18,944 nucleotides of DNA. It comes from DASXMX01 sp036794395 (lineage in GTDB: Bacteria; Planctomycetota; Phycisphaerae; Tepidisphaerales; Tepidisphaeraceae). Below the pieces are notes generated by a model, which saw only the letters and a program-made list of their open reading frames with translations, searched no databases and was not told where the DNA came from. Below, one piece after another: positions 6,270 through 12,409 of the stretch; the stretch's first letter is position 1; each line of letters begins with the position of its first letter. The position numbers and the translations under genes are program-made. The stretch lies in NCBI GenBank assembly GCA_036794395.1, contig DAIRGS010000133.1, forward strand, positions 1 to 18,944, read 5' to 3'.

Positions 6270-6491
6270 ATGGCCAAGCGTTCCGATCCGTTTACTGTTA
6301 TCGTCGAGAAGGATGAAGATGGCTATTTCGTCGCCAGTGTTCCAGAACTGCGCGGCTGTCATACGCAGGCCAAGTCGTTGGATGTGCTGATGAAGCGCGT
6401 GGCCGAAGCGATCACGCTTTGCCTCGCCGATGGCCCGCGCCCGGCATCTTCCGCCGCGACGCTTCGACGGCCGCAGTCGCCGATCATCTAA
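6270..6491 (+). CDS. HicB-like antitoxin, no HicA partner
   Basis: A 73-residue protein with the partial RNase H fold of HicB antitoxins: FTVIVEKDEDGYFVASVPEL, then RGCHTQAKSLDVLMKRVAEA and ITLCLAD. The signature DGYFVASVPELRGCHTQA is complete. The C-terminus (GPRPASSAATLRRPQSPII) is unlike the usual end of the family and may be altered. HicB normally sits beside the small toxin HicA, but I find no dsRBD-like HicA frame on either side. It is therefore an orphan, or its toxin was lost. GGCATATCATT 10-20 bases before the ATG resembles the leader -10 at 2206. Confidence 0.8.
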   Translation: MAKRSDPFTVIVEKDEDGYFVASVPELRGCHTQAKSLDVLMKRVAEAITLCLADGPRPASSAATLRRPQSPII

Positions 6492-6506
6492 AGCAGTTTC
6501 CACGTT

Positions 6507-6575
6507 GGTGTAGCGTCCCGGCATTCCGCGCCCCGCGAGCGGGGCCGCTAAACTTGGGATGGCAAACGCTACACC
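6507..6575. mobile_element. Short palindromic insertion (MITE-like), 69 bp
   Basis: Perfect 10-bp terminal inverted repeats, GGTGTAGCGT (6507-6516) and ACGCTACACC (6566-6575), enclose a strong inner hairpin, GCCCCGC-GA-GCGGGGC (6530-6545). No clear target duplication is seen. It lies close to the point where the ParE-type toxin frame breaks off. No coding capacity; a non-autonomous element is the simplest reading. Confidence 0.6.
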
Positions 6576-6602
6576 TTCCTGATAAATGCTATAGCTATTC
6601 GT

Positions 6603-6701
6603 TTCGGCATTCGCGGGCTCCTGTCTGACCAATCGAATGTAATCGAACTGCTCCGCGATGTCGGCGGCGGCCACGTCCGTGATGACGACGGTGTTTCTCA
6701 T
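6603..6701 (-). pseudogene. N-terminal remnant of a ParE/RelE-type toxin
   Basis: The first 33 codons read MRNTVVITDVAAADIAEQFD, then YIRLVRQEPANAE, the first strand and helix of ParE-like toxins (pattern V-T-x-x-A-x-x-DI-x-x-x-x-YI, then P-x-NA). The ATG overlaps the antitoxin stop (ATGA). After 6603 the family resemblance stops, where about 60 more residues are expected. A palindromic element begins 28 bases further on. The toxin is therefore truncated and inactive. Confidence 0.65.
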
Positions 6702-6940
6702 TTGCCAAGCGCTATGCCGTGCTTGGCGGCCAGGCTTTTCAGAAACGCCCTGGCCGATTGCCTCTTCCCGCGTTTCGCGTCATCCAGGCTCTTGCGAATC
6801 ACGCGCAGCGACCGGGCCAGTTCCGCGTCTTCCAGCAGTTCCTGATAGGCCTGGGCCGACTGCACCACCAGCTCGGCCTGTCCATTGACCGTCAACACCT
6901 CCGGCTTGCCCGATTCCTTCAGCCGCTCGACATGTCGTGC
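6698..6940 (-). pseudogene. Phd/YefM-type antitoxin lacking its N-terminus
   Basis: The frame from about 6940 reads ARHVERLKESGKPEVLTVNG, then QAELVVQSAQAYQELLEDAE and a helical C-terminus ending KSLAAKHGIALGK. This is the Phd/YefM antitoxin pattern from its first helix onwards. The usual first 15-20 residues and start codon are missing; upstream the frame enters a 44-bp repeat (6947-6990) and unrelated sequence. The stop overlaps the toxin start (ATGA), the usual phd-parE order. The open frame could still be translated from 7027 as a fusion, but no ribosome binding site supports that. Confidence 0.7.
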
Positions 6941-6946
6941 GGGTCC

Positions 6947-6990
6947 GCGGTCACAATGGGGTTTCGCACGAGCGACGGTGACCGTTGGCG
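6947..6990 (+). repeat. 44-bp repeat at a TA break point, copy 2
   Basis: Matches 2473-2516 with seven mismatches. It starts six bases from where the Phd antitoxin similarity ends. The frame starting ATGGGG reads MGFRTSDGDRWRFP. Confidence 0.7.
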
Positions 6991-7052
6991 CTTCCCGCAC
7001 CTCACGGCCACGATTTCCCGACGGCACTCAAGAACCCCAAGCCGCCGCAGCT

Positions 7053-7268
7053 TCACATCAAATGCCACATTTCATTCTCGTGTAGCCAGATCGGGTCGGC
7101 GTTGCGCGCGATGAATTCATCGATCTCCATCCCGTCGATGGTCGCGGGGCGGGGGACGCGCTTCTGCTTGCCGTTGATGAAGATGATCATTGTGTTCTTG
7201 TTGCGCTCCCGTTTGGCACGGCGTTGTGCGGCGGTGAGCTTTCGTTTGGGTTTTTTCACGATTCCCAC
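7053..7268 (-). CDS. Small Lys/Arg-rich conserved protein, unknown function
   Basis: A 71-residue protein. The basic N-terminus KKPKRKLTAAQRRAKRERNK is followed by TMIIFINGKQKRVPRPATID and then GMEIDEFIARNADPIWLHEN, ending EMWHLM. The two-part build, a basic helix then a compact acidic domain, looks like a real small conserved protein of planctomycetes, but I cannot assign a function; nucleic-acid binding by the basic part is a guess. A truncated relative lies at 8786-8908, which supports it being a true gene. The start is the ATG at 7268. Confidence 0.65.
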   Translation of the reverse strand: MGIVKKPKRKLTAAQRRAKRERNKNTMIIFINGKQKRVPRPATIDGMEIDEFIARNADPIWLHENEMWHLM

Positions 7269-7455
7269 ACGTACCGCCGGCCCGCGTGAGCGTCAATTTA
7301 GAGCGATCTTTTCGACGGAGTATCCCGGCAGGTCGCGCGATATTTCATCAAATCCAAATGGGTCGCAGGCCGGTTCGAGGGACTCCAGATGGTAATCCGA
7401 TTCGGTATTTCTCGGCGGCGCTGTATTGGGATGGTATAATAGCACAAGGTATTTC
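7269..7455. other. Gap between divergent genes, with a doubtful small minus-strand frame
   Basis: A 54-codon minus-strand frame (7293-7457) ends DPFGFDEISRDLPGYSVEKI and looks somewhat protein-like, but it overlaps the promoter and start of the plus-strand gene at 7456, and I know no family for it. I leave it as unproven. Confidence 0.3.
7432..7440 (+). promoter_or_regulatory. Extended -10 promoter element
   Basis: TGGTATAAT is a perfect extended -10 (TG-n-TATAAT) ending 15 bases before the ATG at 7456. No -35 is visible, which extended -10 promoters can lack. The transcript would have a very short leader. Confidence 0.5.
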
Positions 7456-7938
7456 ATGGTTGGCCTGCCTCTTCTTGACATCATCCTTGCATCGGGCCGA
7501 AGCGTTGGTCAATCGGCAAAAGTCGCGGGGCAGTTGGTTCATGCCGCTCTGGCTGACCTGCGCGAGATCGAATCTCTGGACGATAGCCTCGCGCCGGAAA
7601 CTCCCCTTGAGTTCGACCGCTCCACTGCGTCGCTGCTTCGCGGCATGTACGAACGGTGGGCCGACGAATCCGAACGGCTTCTCGAACGCATCGATCGATT
7701 CGAGCGCGCTTCCGGAACTCGCGTTACCGGAGCTGGGCAACTGCGCCATGCTCGTGGCCGTTCACGCGCCAGGCTTTCTGTTTCGCTGGACGACATGGAA
7801 CAGGGCGTCCGCGATGCCGCCGAAGACCGCACCGTTCCCATTGAGGAGGTCAGGCGTGACCTACGCCTACGAGTTCACCAAGCGGGCAATGGCCCAGTTC
7901 CAGCATCTCGACCCGTGGCTCGCGGAGGAAACGCTTGA
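7456..7938 (+). CDS. Probable antitoxin upstream of a RelE-type toxin remnant
   Basis: A 160-residue mainly helical protein. The N-terminal part (VGQSAKVAGQLVHAALADLR, then FDRSTASLLRGMYERWADES) is unlike known DNA-binding domains. The region ARLSVSLDDMEQGVRDAAED followed by RTVPIEEVRRDLRLRVHQA looks like an antitoxin C-terminus, and it overlaps the start of a RelE-type frame by 83 bases. GAGGAGGT for the toxin lies inside it, so translation was coupled. The product therefore most likely belongs to an antitoxin-toxin pair in which the toxin has been lost. Its last 20 residues, read across the toxin gene, may be extended relative to the family. Confidence 0.55.
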   Translation: MVGLPLLDIILASGRSVGQSAKVAGQLVHAALADLREIESLDDSLAPETPLEFDRSTASLLRGMYERWADESERLLERIDRFERASGTRVTGAGQLRHARGRSRARLSVSLDDMEQGVRDAAEDRTVPIEEVRRDLRLRVHQAGNGPVPASRPVARGGNA

Positions 7939-7945
7939 CGAAACA
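7856..7945 (+). pseudogene. N-terminal fragment of a RelE-type toxin
   Basis: GTG 7856, seven bases after GAGGAGGT, begins VTYAYEFTKRAMAQFQHLDP, then WLAEETLDET. The Y-x-F-T-x-RA-x-x-QF-x-x-LDPW pattern is typical of a RelE/ParE-like toxin. After 30 codons the similarity ends exactly where a reverse-strand fragment of a Gp49-type toxin gene begins (7944). The frame stays open to 8395 but is not toxin-like beyond this point. Confidence 0.6.
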
Positions 7946-7976
7946 GTGCATGTGCCAGGATCACCGCATTGCGTCC
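7944..7976 (-). pseudogene. 33-bp fragment of a Gp49-type toxin gene, antisense
   Basis: Matches 5712-5744 with two mismatches over 33 bases. On the minus strand both encode GRNAVILAHAL, and both mismatches are synonymous, so the fragment comes from a related functional gene rather than from a recent copy of this one. It is fused to the broken RelE-type frame. Confidence 0.7.
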
Positions 7977-8000
7977 TCGTGCCGCATGCCCGCGGTGTAC

Positions 8001-8735
8001 CTATTTTCTTCGAATTCCAAACGAACTGGGACGGGGCATGGCTGGAGTGGGTGAGTTCATCGCTTTATTGGGAATGGATACGGGCCGCACATTCTGTGGT
8101 TCGGTCCCGGGAGCGAAAGGAACCCAGGGCGATGCTCCATTCAAAGCCGGGTCTTCCGGTGGCGGTGAGGTGGCAGGATCCGCGCTCAAGGAAAACGCCT
8201 TGTGTATCGTGTGGATTTGGTACAGCGGCGAACTTCTCTCGGACGCCAGCAGTTCCAACTGACCTGCCACGGCGTGAGTGGGAAATTCGAATAGCCGATC
8301 CGCATCAAAATCATCCACGGGCCGGACGATCAACAGCGCAATACCCTTCTCCCGCGCCTGCGCCTGAACCGACGGCGAAAAACCGCTGTTGGTAATCAGC
8401 ATTGCCTTCTGGGCATGAATGTCGTGCTGCACCCCGATCAGCGTCATTAAAGCCGGGAGGCTCACGTCCGACCTCTGAAATTTCGCGTTGGCGAACACCA
8501 GAAACTCGCAAACCCCGTCGCTGCTCGTCCAGTAAAGATCGATTTGATGTCGAAGCCTCCGCGGCGCAGCCCCAGCCGTTGCCGGTGCGTTTACAAATCC
8601 GCTGCGAATTGCACCAAGCGGAATTCCGCACTCGCGCGCCATCACATGCCGGCATAAAACCTCATACTGTAAAGGCGTCAACATCGGCCCCGTGTATGGA
8701 GGTAGACACAAATCGGCCGCAAAAACCCCAGGCAT
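8001..8735 (-). CDS. Mrr-like restriction endonuclease-fold protein
   Basis: A 244-residue protein. The start at 8735 is chosen for GAAGGGA five bases upstream; an ATG seven codons earlier is possible. Residues about 20-170 resemble the Mrr-type PD-(D/E)xK nuclease domain: MLTPLQYEVLCRHVMAREC, then RHQIDLYWTSSDGVCEFLVF (catalytic-type Asp in QID), ANAKFQRSDV, and KAMLITNSGFSPSVQAQARE with GIALLIVRP. The second motif reads N-A-K where most nucleases have (E/Q)-x-K, so activity is uncertain. The C-terminal 75 residues are Pro/Ser-rich and probably disordered. Mrr-type enzymes cut modified or foreign DNA, and such genes are common in defence islands. No methylase is next to it. Confidence 0.7.
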   Translation of the reverse strand: MPGVFAADLCLPPYTGPMLTPLQYEVLCRHVMARECGIPLGAIRSGFVNAPATAGAAPRRLRHQIDLYWTSSDGVCEFLVFANAKFQRSDVSLPALMTLIGVQHDIHAQKAMLITNSGFSPSVQAQAREKGIALLIVRPVDDFDADRLFEFPTHAVAGQLELLASERSSPLYQIHTIHKAFSLSADPATSPPPEDPALNGASPWVPFAPGTEPQNVRPVSIPNKAMNSPTPAMPRPSSFGIRRK

Positions 8736-8785
8736 GATCCCTTCGCCTTTATCCATCCCTGGTTCATATCATATTAACCGTACAT

Positions 8786-8908
8786 TTACCAAACAAATCT
8801 TTGCATGATAAGGTCGATCATGTATTTCTTCGTCCGATCGCGATTGGCGCGCTTCTGTGTCGCGGTCAGGTTTTGTTTGGGCTTTTCGTTGTGCCACCTC
8901 ACCTTCAT
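8786..8908 (-). pseudogene. Truncated paralogue of the small Lys/Arg-rich protein
   Basis: A 40-codon frame, MKVRWHNEKPKQNLTATQKR then ANRDRTKKYMI, matches the basic N-terminal half of the protein at 7053-7268 (KPKRKLTAAQRRAKRERNKN). The conserved acidic second half is absent and replaced by DLIMQRFVW. It is best read as a truncated copy, though a short basic peptide could still be made. Confidence 0.55.
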
Positions 8909-8934
8909 ATATGACTGACTTGGTGTTAAATCCT

Positions 8935-9585
8935 TCACCACCCCCGTATGCCTTGCAGGATGCCCAACGCTAATTTCTGTGCCATGGGGCCGACAAACCA
9001 GCCGGCGGCGCAGAATGCGACCATAGACATTTGCATGTACGCGCCGGGGGAGGCCATGAGGCCGTTCCACATGGTTGAGTAGGAGCGGCTCAGCGAGCGC
9101 ATGATATTGCTGCCGTCCAGCGGGGGAATGGGGATCAGATTGAAGATGGCCAACAGCACGTTGGCGTAGCCGGTGAGCCAGAGGAGGTAGCGGGCGTTTT
9201 GCGCCATTTGCGGTAGGTCTGCCGAGGCCCGTGGGTCGGCACGCATCCACAAGCCCAGGCCGCCCAGCGCCAGCCCCGCCAACAGGACGTTGGTTGCCGG
9301 CCCGGCGATGGCGACCAGAGCGACGCCGTACCGGCCGCGCAGGCGGTTCTCGTTCACCGGCATCGCGCCCCAAGCAATCCCCGCAACCAGCAGGCAAATC
9401 AGCGAGAAAAGCCCCATGTGCACGAAGGGGCTGAGCGTGAGCCGGCCTTCCTCGATCGGCGTATCGTCGCCCAGCCACACCGCCACCAGCCCATGGGCCA
9501 GCTCATGGAAGCAGATGCTGAAAATGATCACCAGCACCATCCCCCAGAAAAACGCCGGGTTTTTGCCGAGTTCTTCAATGAACAT
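8935..9585 (-). CDS. M50-family intramembrane zinc metalloprotease
   Basis: A 216-residue membrane protein of the site-2-protease/Rip family. The zinc motif HELAH is at residues 27-31 within a first membrane helix (VLVIIFSICFHELAHGLVAV). The second conserved motif NLIPIPPLDGSN is at about 149-160 with the metal-binding Asp at 157. About five hydrophobic helices are visible, including GVALVAIAGPATNVLLAGLA. The short length and lack of a PDZ domain place it with small M50B-like peptidases rather than RseP. It should cut transmembrane substrates such as anti-sigma factors, but no such partner is nearby. It stands alone, with the oxidoreductase gene ending its own unit 33 bases upstream. Confidence 0.9.
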   Translation of the reverse strand: MFIEELGKNPAFFWGMVLVIIFSICFHELAHGLVAVWLGDDTPIEEGRLTLSPFVHMGLFSLICLLVAGIAWGAMPVNENRLRGRYGVALVAIAGPATNVLLAGLALGGLGLWMRADPRASADLPQMAQNARYLLWLTGYANVLLAIFNLIPIPPLDGSNIMRSLSRSYSTMWNGLMASPGAYMQMSMVAFCAAGWFVGPMAQKLALGILQGIRGW

Positions 9586-9617
9586 GAGTGGGGCAGCCTA
9601 TGAACTGGTGCAGGATT

Positions 9618-10820
9618 TCAACTTTTCCCGATCAAATCGTCCCACTTAACCTCCGCTTTCCCTTCGGCCGCCAACTCGGCGACCCAGCACGTTCTTGATG
9701 CCGCTACCGCTCGATCGACGTTTGCCACGGGTTTCTTGCCGGTTTTGAGGCAAGCGACGAAATCTTCGTATAACCCAAGCGTCGCAATGTCGGAACTTTT
9801 GGGGGCCGGCGGCATGGTGATGTCCTGGATTCGCTTGCCCGATCCTTTGGCAGAGCGGGTCATGCGGAACAGGTCGCCGACTTGTTCGATGGAGCCTTCA
9901 TCACCCATGACGACGACGTCGTTGCGCCCTGGGCCGAACATGGAAAGGGTATGGACGGCGGTGACGCCGCCGGGATATTTGAGGGTGACACTCGCGTGAT
10001 CCCATGTATCGCGGCCATCGTTGTAGACGGCGATGCCTCCGTCGCAGGACACGCGTTCGGGCAGCCCGCTGGCGGCGAACCAGTGAAGCAAGTCCAGGTA
10101 GTGGCAGGAGAACTCGTTGAGCGTTCCGCCGCTGGCGGCGTGGGAGAATCGCCAGTTCATGGGCTTGCCGCCGAGCTTGGGATCAGAATAGCGCCAGACG
10201 TTGGGGCTGAGGTTCCAGTCGCCGCGCGAGCAGTTTTGAACGATATACCGGGGTTTACCGATGTCGCCGGCGGCGATGATCTCGGCGATCTTGCGCGATT
10301 TGGGATTGTTGCGGTACTGCATGCCAAACATGATGAGCTGCTTGGCCGAGTCGACCATCTGCTTGATGGCCACGGCATCGGCGGGGGTTGCGCCGGCGGG
10401 CTTTTCGCAGAGGATGGGTTTGCCGGATTGAATCGCGGCTTGAAGAATCTCGCGGTGCAGCAGATTGGGCACTGCGATGACCACGGCGTTTATGTTTGGG
10501 TCGGCAAGGAGCTTTTGATAGTCGGCGTAGGTAGCGGTGGGGTGAGGCACCTTGGAAGCCGCGGAGGACAGGCGTTCGGGGGAAACGTCGCAGAGGGCGG
10601 CAATTTCCGATTCGGGGGCTTCCTTCAATACGGGGATGTGAGTGAATGCGCCGCGCGTGCCGGTGCCGATGATTCCCCAGCGGAGCGTCGGCTCAGAAGC
10701 CGGACGGGCAGCTTGCTGGGCATGGGCGGGCGAAACGGCTAAGCCGTAAGCCATTGCCGTGGCGGCGCCGGCTGCGGCGGTGGCGAGAATATCCCGACGT
10801 GAAACGCGTGATCGGTCCAT
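9618..10820 (-). CDS. Tat-exported Gfo/Idh/MocA-family oxidoreductase
   Basis: A 400-residue NAD(P)-dependent oxidoreductase, probably acting on a sugar or sugar acid. It starts with a twin-arginine signal, SRVSRRDILATAAAGAATAM. The Rossmann motif LRWGIIGTGTRGAF is at about residues 46-59, and ILCEKPAG, whose EKP triad is typical of the family, follows. The C-terminal domain includes GGTLNEFSCHYLDLLHWFAA. The ATG at 10820 is chosen for GGGAGA six bases upstream; an ATG at 10847 would overlap the stop of the upstream gene by four bases. Such Tat-exported family members are numerous in planctomycetes. The overlap suggests co-transcription with the TlpA-like gene. Confidence 0.9.
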   Translation of the reverse strand: MDRSRVSRRDILATAAAGAATAMAYGLAVSPAHAQQAARPASEPTLRWGIIGTGTRGAFTHIPVLKEAPESEIAALCDVSPERLSSAASKVPHPTATYADYQKLLADPNINAVVIAVPNLLHREILQAAIQSGKPILCEKPAGATPADAVAIKQMVDSAKQLIMFGMQYRNNPKSRKIAEIIAAGDIGKPRYIVQNCSRGDWNLSPNVWRYSDPKLGGKPMNWRFSHAASGGTLNEFSCHYLDLLHWFAASGLPERVSCDGGIAVYNDGRDTWDHASVTLKYPGGVTAVHTLSMFGPGRNDVVVMGDEGSIEQVGDLFRMTRSAKGSGKRIQDITMPPAPKSSDIATLGLYEDFVACLKTGKKPVANVDRAVAASRTCWVAELAAEGKAEVKWDDLIGKS

Positions 10821-10843
10821 TGGTTCTCCCAAGTTAGGACGAG

Positions 10844-12223
10844 TCATTTGCCTTCGATCTCTTTAAGCAGAGTTTTTGCTTCAGTTGTCGCGGGCGTTTG
10901 CGGATAGGTGGCGATGATGCTCTGAAGTTTTGCGCGGGCCTGATCAAAGTGCTCGGCATTGATGTAATTCTTTGCCAGCTGAAGGGTGCGTGCGGCCTTA
11001 AGCTTTGAATCGTCGGCGGCCGGTGGTGCGGCAGCGGGTGGCGCGATGGCGGGCGGCGCGGTTCCGGTGGCGACGGGCGGAGTCGCTACTGAGGGTGTCG
11101 CGGCGGGCGTTAGCTTGGAAGCGCCGGCGGCGTTGGGCGACCAGTTGGCCATCATGGCGGCTCTGGCCGGGTCAGGGCTTTCGGCCAGAAGCTTGGGAAC
11201 CAAATCCTCGAGCTGCCCGCGCGCGGTGACGCTGCGAAGGATCCCATCGCGATCAATCAGGTAAACCCGGGGAATCGAGTTTACGCCGAACTTTTCGGTC
11301 AATGTGTGCCAATGGTTCGACGAAGACGATGGCCCGAATAGCTGCGGCCATTTGATTGCGGACCTGCCCCGGAGGAACTGGGTCAATTCCTGGCGGTCGG
11401 TGTCATTGGAAACCCCGATGATTTCAAACCCCTGATCGTGATACTTGTTGTAGGTTTCAATGACCGAGGGCAGCTCGGCGATACAAGGGGGGCACCACGT
11501 CGCCCAGAAATCGACCATGACCACTTTCCCCTTCCATGCAGCGCTCGAAAATTGCTTGCCCTGGGGAGTGGTTCCATTGATGACCAGCGGCCAGTTTAGT
11601 TTATTGGGCGTCACCGCGTAGCCGCGGGCGTATTTGGATGTCATTGTTTTGGCGACGGTGTTTCGTGCATCGACGCCGAGCTTGGGTGTCAATGCGCCAT
11701 GGTCTGCAATGGCCACCAGGGTGAACGCGAGCCATTGGTCGGCAGGATTGGCATGGGCTTGCGACAGCAGGTCGGCCATGACTTTTTCCTGAATCTCGGG
11801 AGTAGGTTCGGTCCACCACGCGGCCATGGCCTGACCGAGTTTTGCTGAAGCGGCGGTCTTTGCATCCGAGCTTGACGCGGCTTTGTCGAGTTCATCTTTC
11901 GAAGAAGAGTCGCCCTCTCCGGCAAGATGGGCCAGTTGCAGATCGATTGCGTACTCGCCCTCGTCGCGGCTGGCGTTTGAGGCCGTCAACTGGCGAATGA
12001 GTTCAATCTTGCGTTTGCGAAGTGGGCGGAGCGCTTTGTTTCGCGTGTCGGGAGGGAACTTGGGATTGTCGTAAAATGTAGTCGTGGCACTGAGTTCGAT
12101 TTTGCTCTCAACCTGAGCGAGTTCCTCGGCCAGGGCGCTATCCGGCTTGGCTGCACGCGCCGCGCCATTGCCAACCATGATCGCCATCGCGACGCAAAGA
12201 ACGTTACAGAGTCGCATGAACAT
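10844..12223 (-). CDS. TlpA-like thiol-disulfide oxidoreductase with long N-terminal and repeat C-terminal regions
   Basis: A 459-residue secreted protein. The start at 12223 follows GGGAGGATCGATCG and gives a signal peptide (MFMRLCNVLCVAMAIMVGNG). Residues about 30-200 are helical (ALRPLRKRKIELIRQLTA and similar) with no known domain. A thioredoxin-like domain follows at about 210-350, with VVMVDFWATWCPPCIAELPS, the CxxC active site at about 244-247, and the cis-Pro region NSIPRVYLIDRDG. An Ala/Pro-rich linker leads to a C-terminal TPR-like unit (KLKAARTLQLAKNYINAEHF). TlpA proteins reduce disulfides outside the cytosol. The added modules suggest it is held in an assembly. The stop is next to the oxidoreductase gene. 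Confidence 0.88.
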   Translation of the reverse strand: MFMRLCNVLCVAMAIMVGNGAARAAKPDSALAEELAQVESKIELSATTTFYDNPKFPPDTRNKALRPLRKRKIELIRQLTASNASRDEGEYAIDLQLAHLAGEGDSSSKDELDKAASSSDAKTAASAKLGQAMAAWWTEPTPEIQEKVMADLLSQAHANPADQWLAFTLVAIADHGALTPKLGVDARNTVAKTMTSKYARGYAVTPNKLNWPLVINGTTPQGKQFSSAAWKGKVVMVDFWATWCPPCIAELPSVIETYNKYHDQGFEIIGVSNDTDRQELTQFLRGRSAIKWPQLFGPSSSSNHWHTLTEKFGVNSIPRVYLIDRDGILRSVTARGQLEDLVPKLLAESPDPARAAMMANWSPNAAGASKLTPAATPSVATPPVATGTAPPAIAPPAAAPPAADDSKLKAARTLQLAKNYINAEHFDQARAKLQSIIATYPQTPATTEAKTLLKEIEGK

Positions 12224-12343
12224 CGATCGATCCTCCCAATAGATGAAAATGCATTTTACCCGGTCCTGCCCCTGTCGCACCAGAAGAAGAACGGACTTTT
12301 AAGCCGATAGACGAAAAAGGTCCTTCCGCGCGCCTGCATGGCC

Positions 12344-12371
12344 TTGACGTTCGAACGGCAGAGCCTAGTTT
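12344..12371 (+). promoter_or_regulatory. Possible promoter for the FKBP gene
   Basis: TTGACG (12344-12349) and TAGTTT (12366-12371) are 16 bases apart, about 40 bases before the ATG at 12410. The -35 is good and the -10 weak. It lies in the gap between divergent genes. Confidence 0.4.
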
Positions 12372-12409
12372 TACCAGCGCGGCATCACAGATTGGCGGAA
12401 CATAAAAGT

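Noticed and set aside
7286..8395. Long plus-strand open frame of 369 codons
   Set aside because: Only its codons 191-220 (7856-7945) look like a protein family. The rest overlaps the antitoxin gene at 7456 and the antisense of the Mrr-like gene, so it is a GC-rich shadow frame extending a toxin remnant.
9882..10742. Plus-strand open frame of 286 codons opposite the Gfo/Idh/MocA gene
   Set aside because: It is exactly antisense to a clearly recognised gene with family motifs and a Tat signal, and it has no family features of its own.
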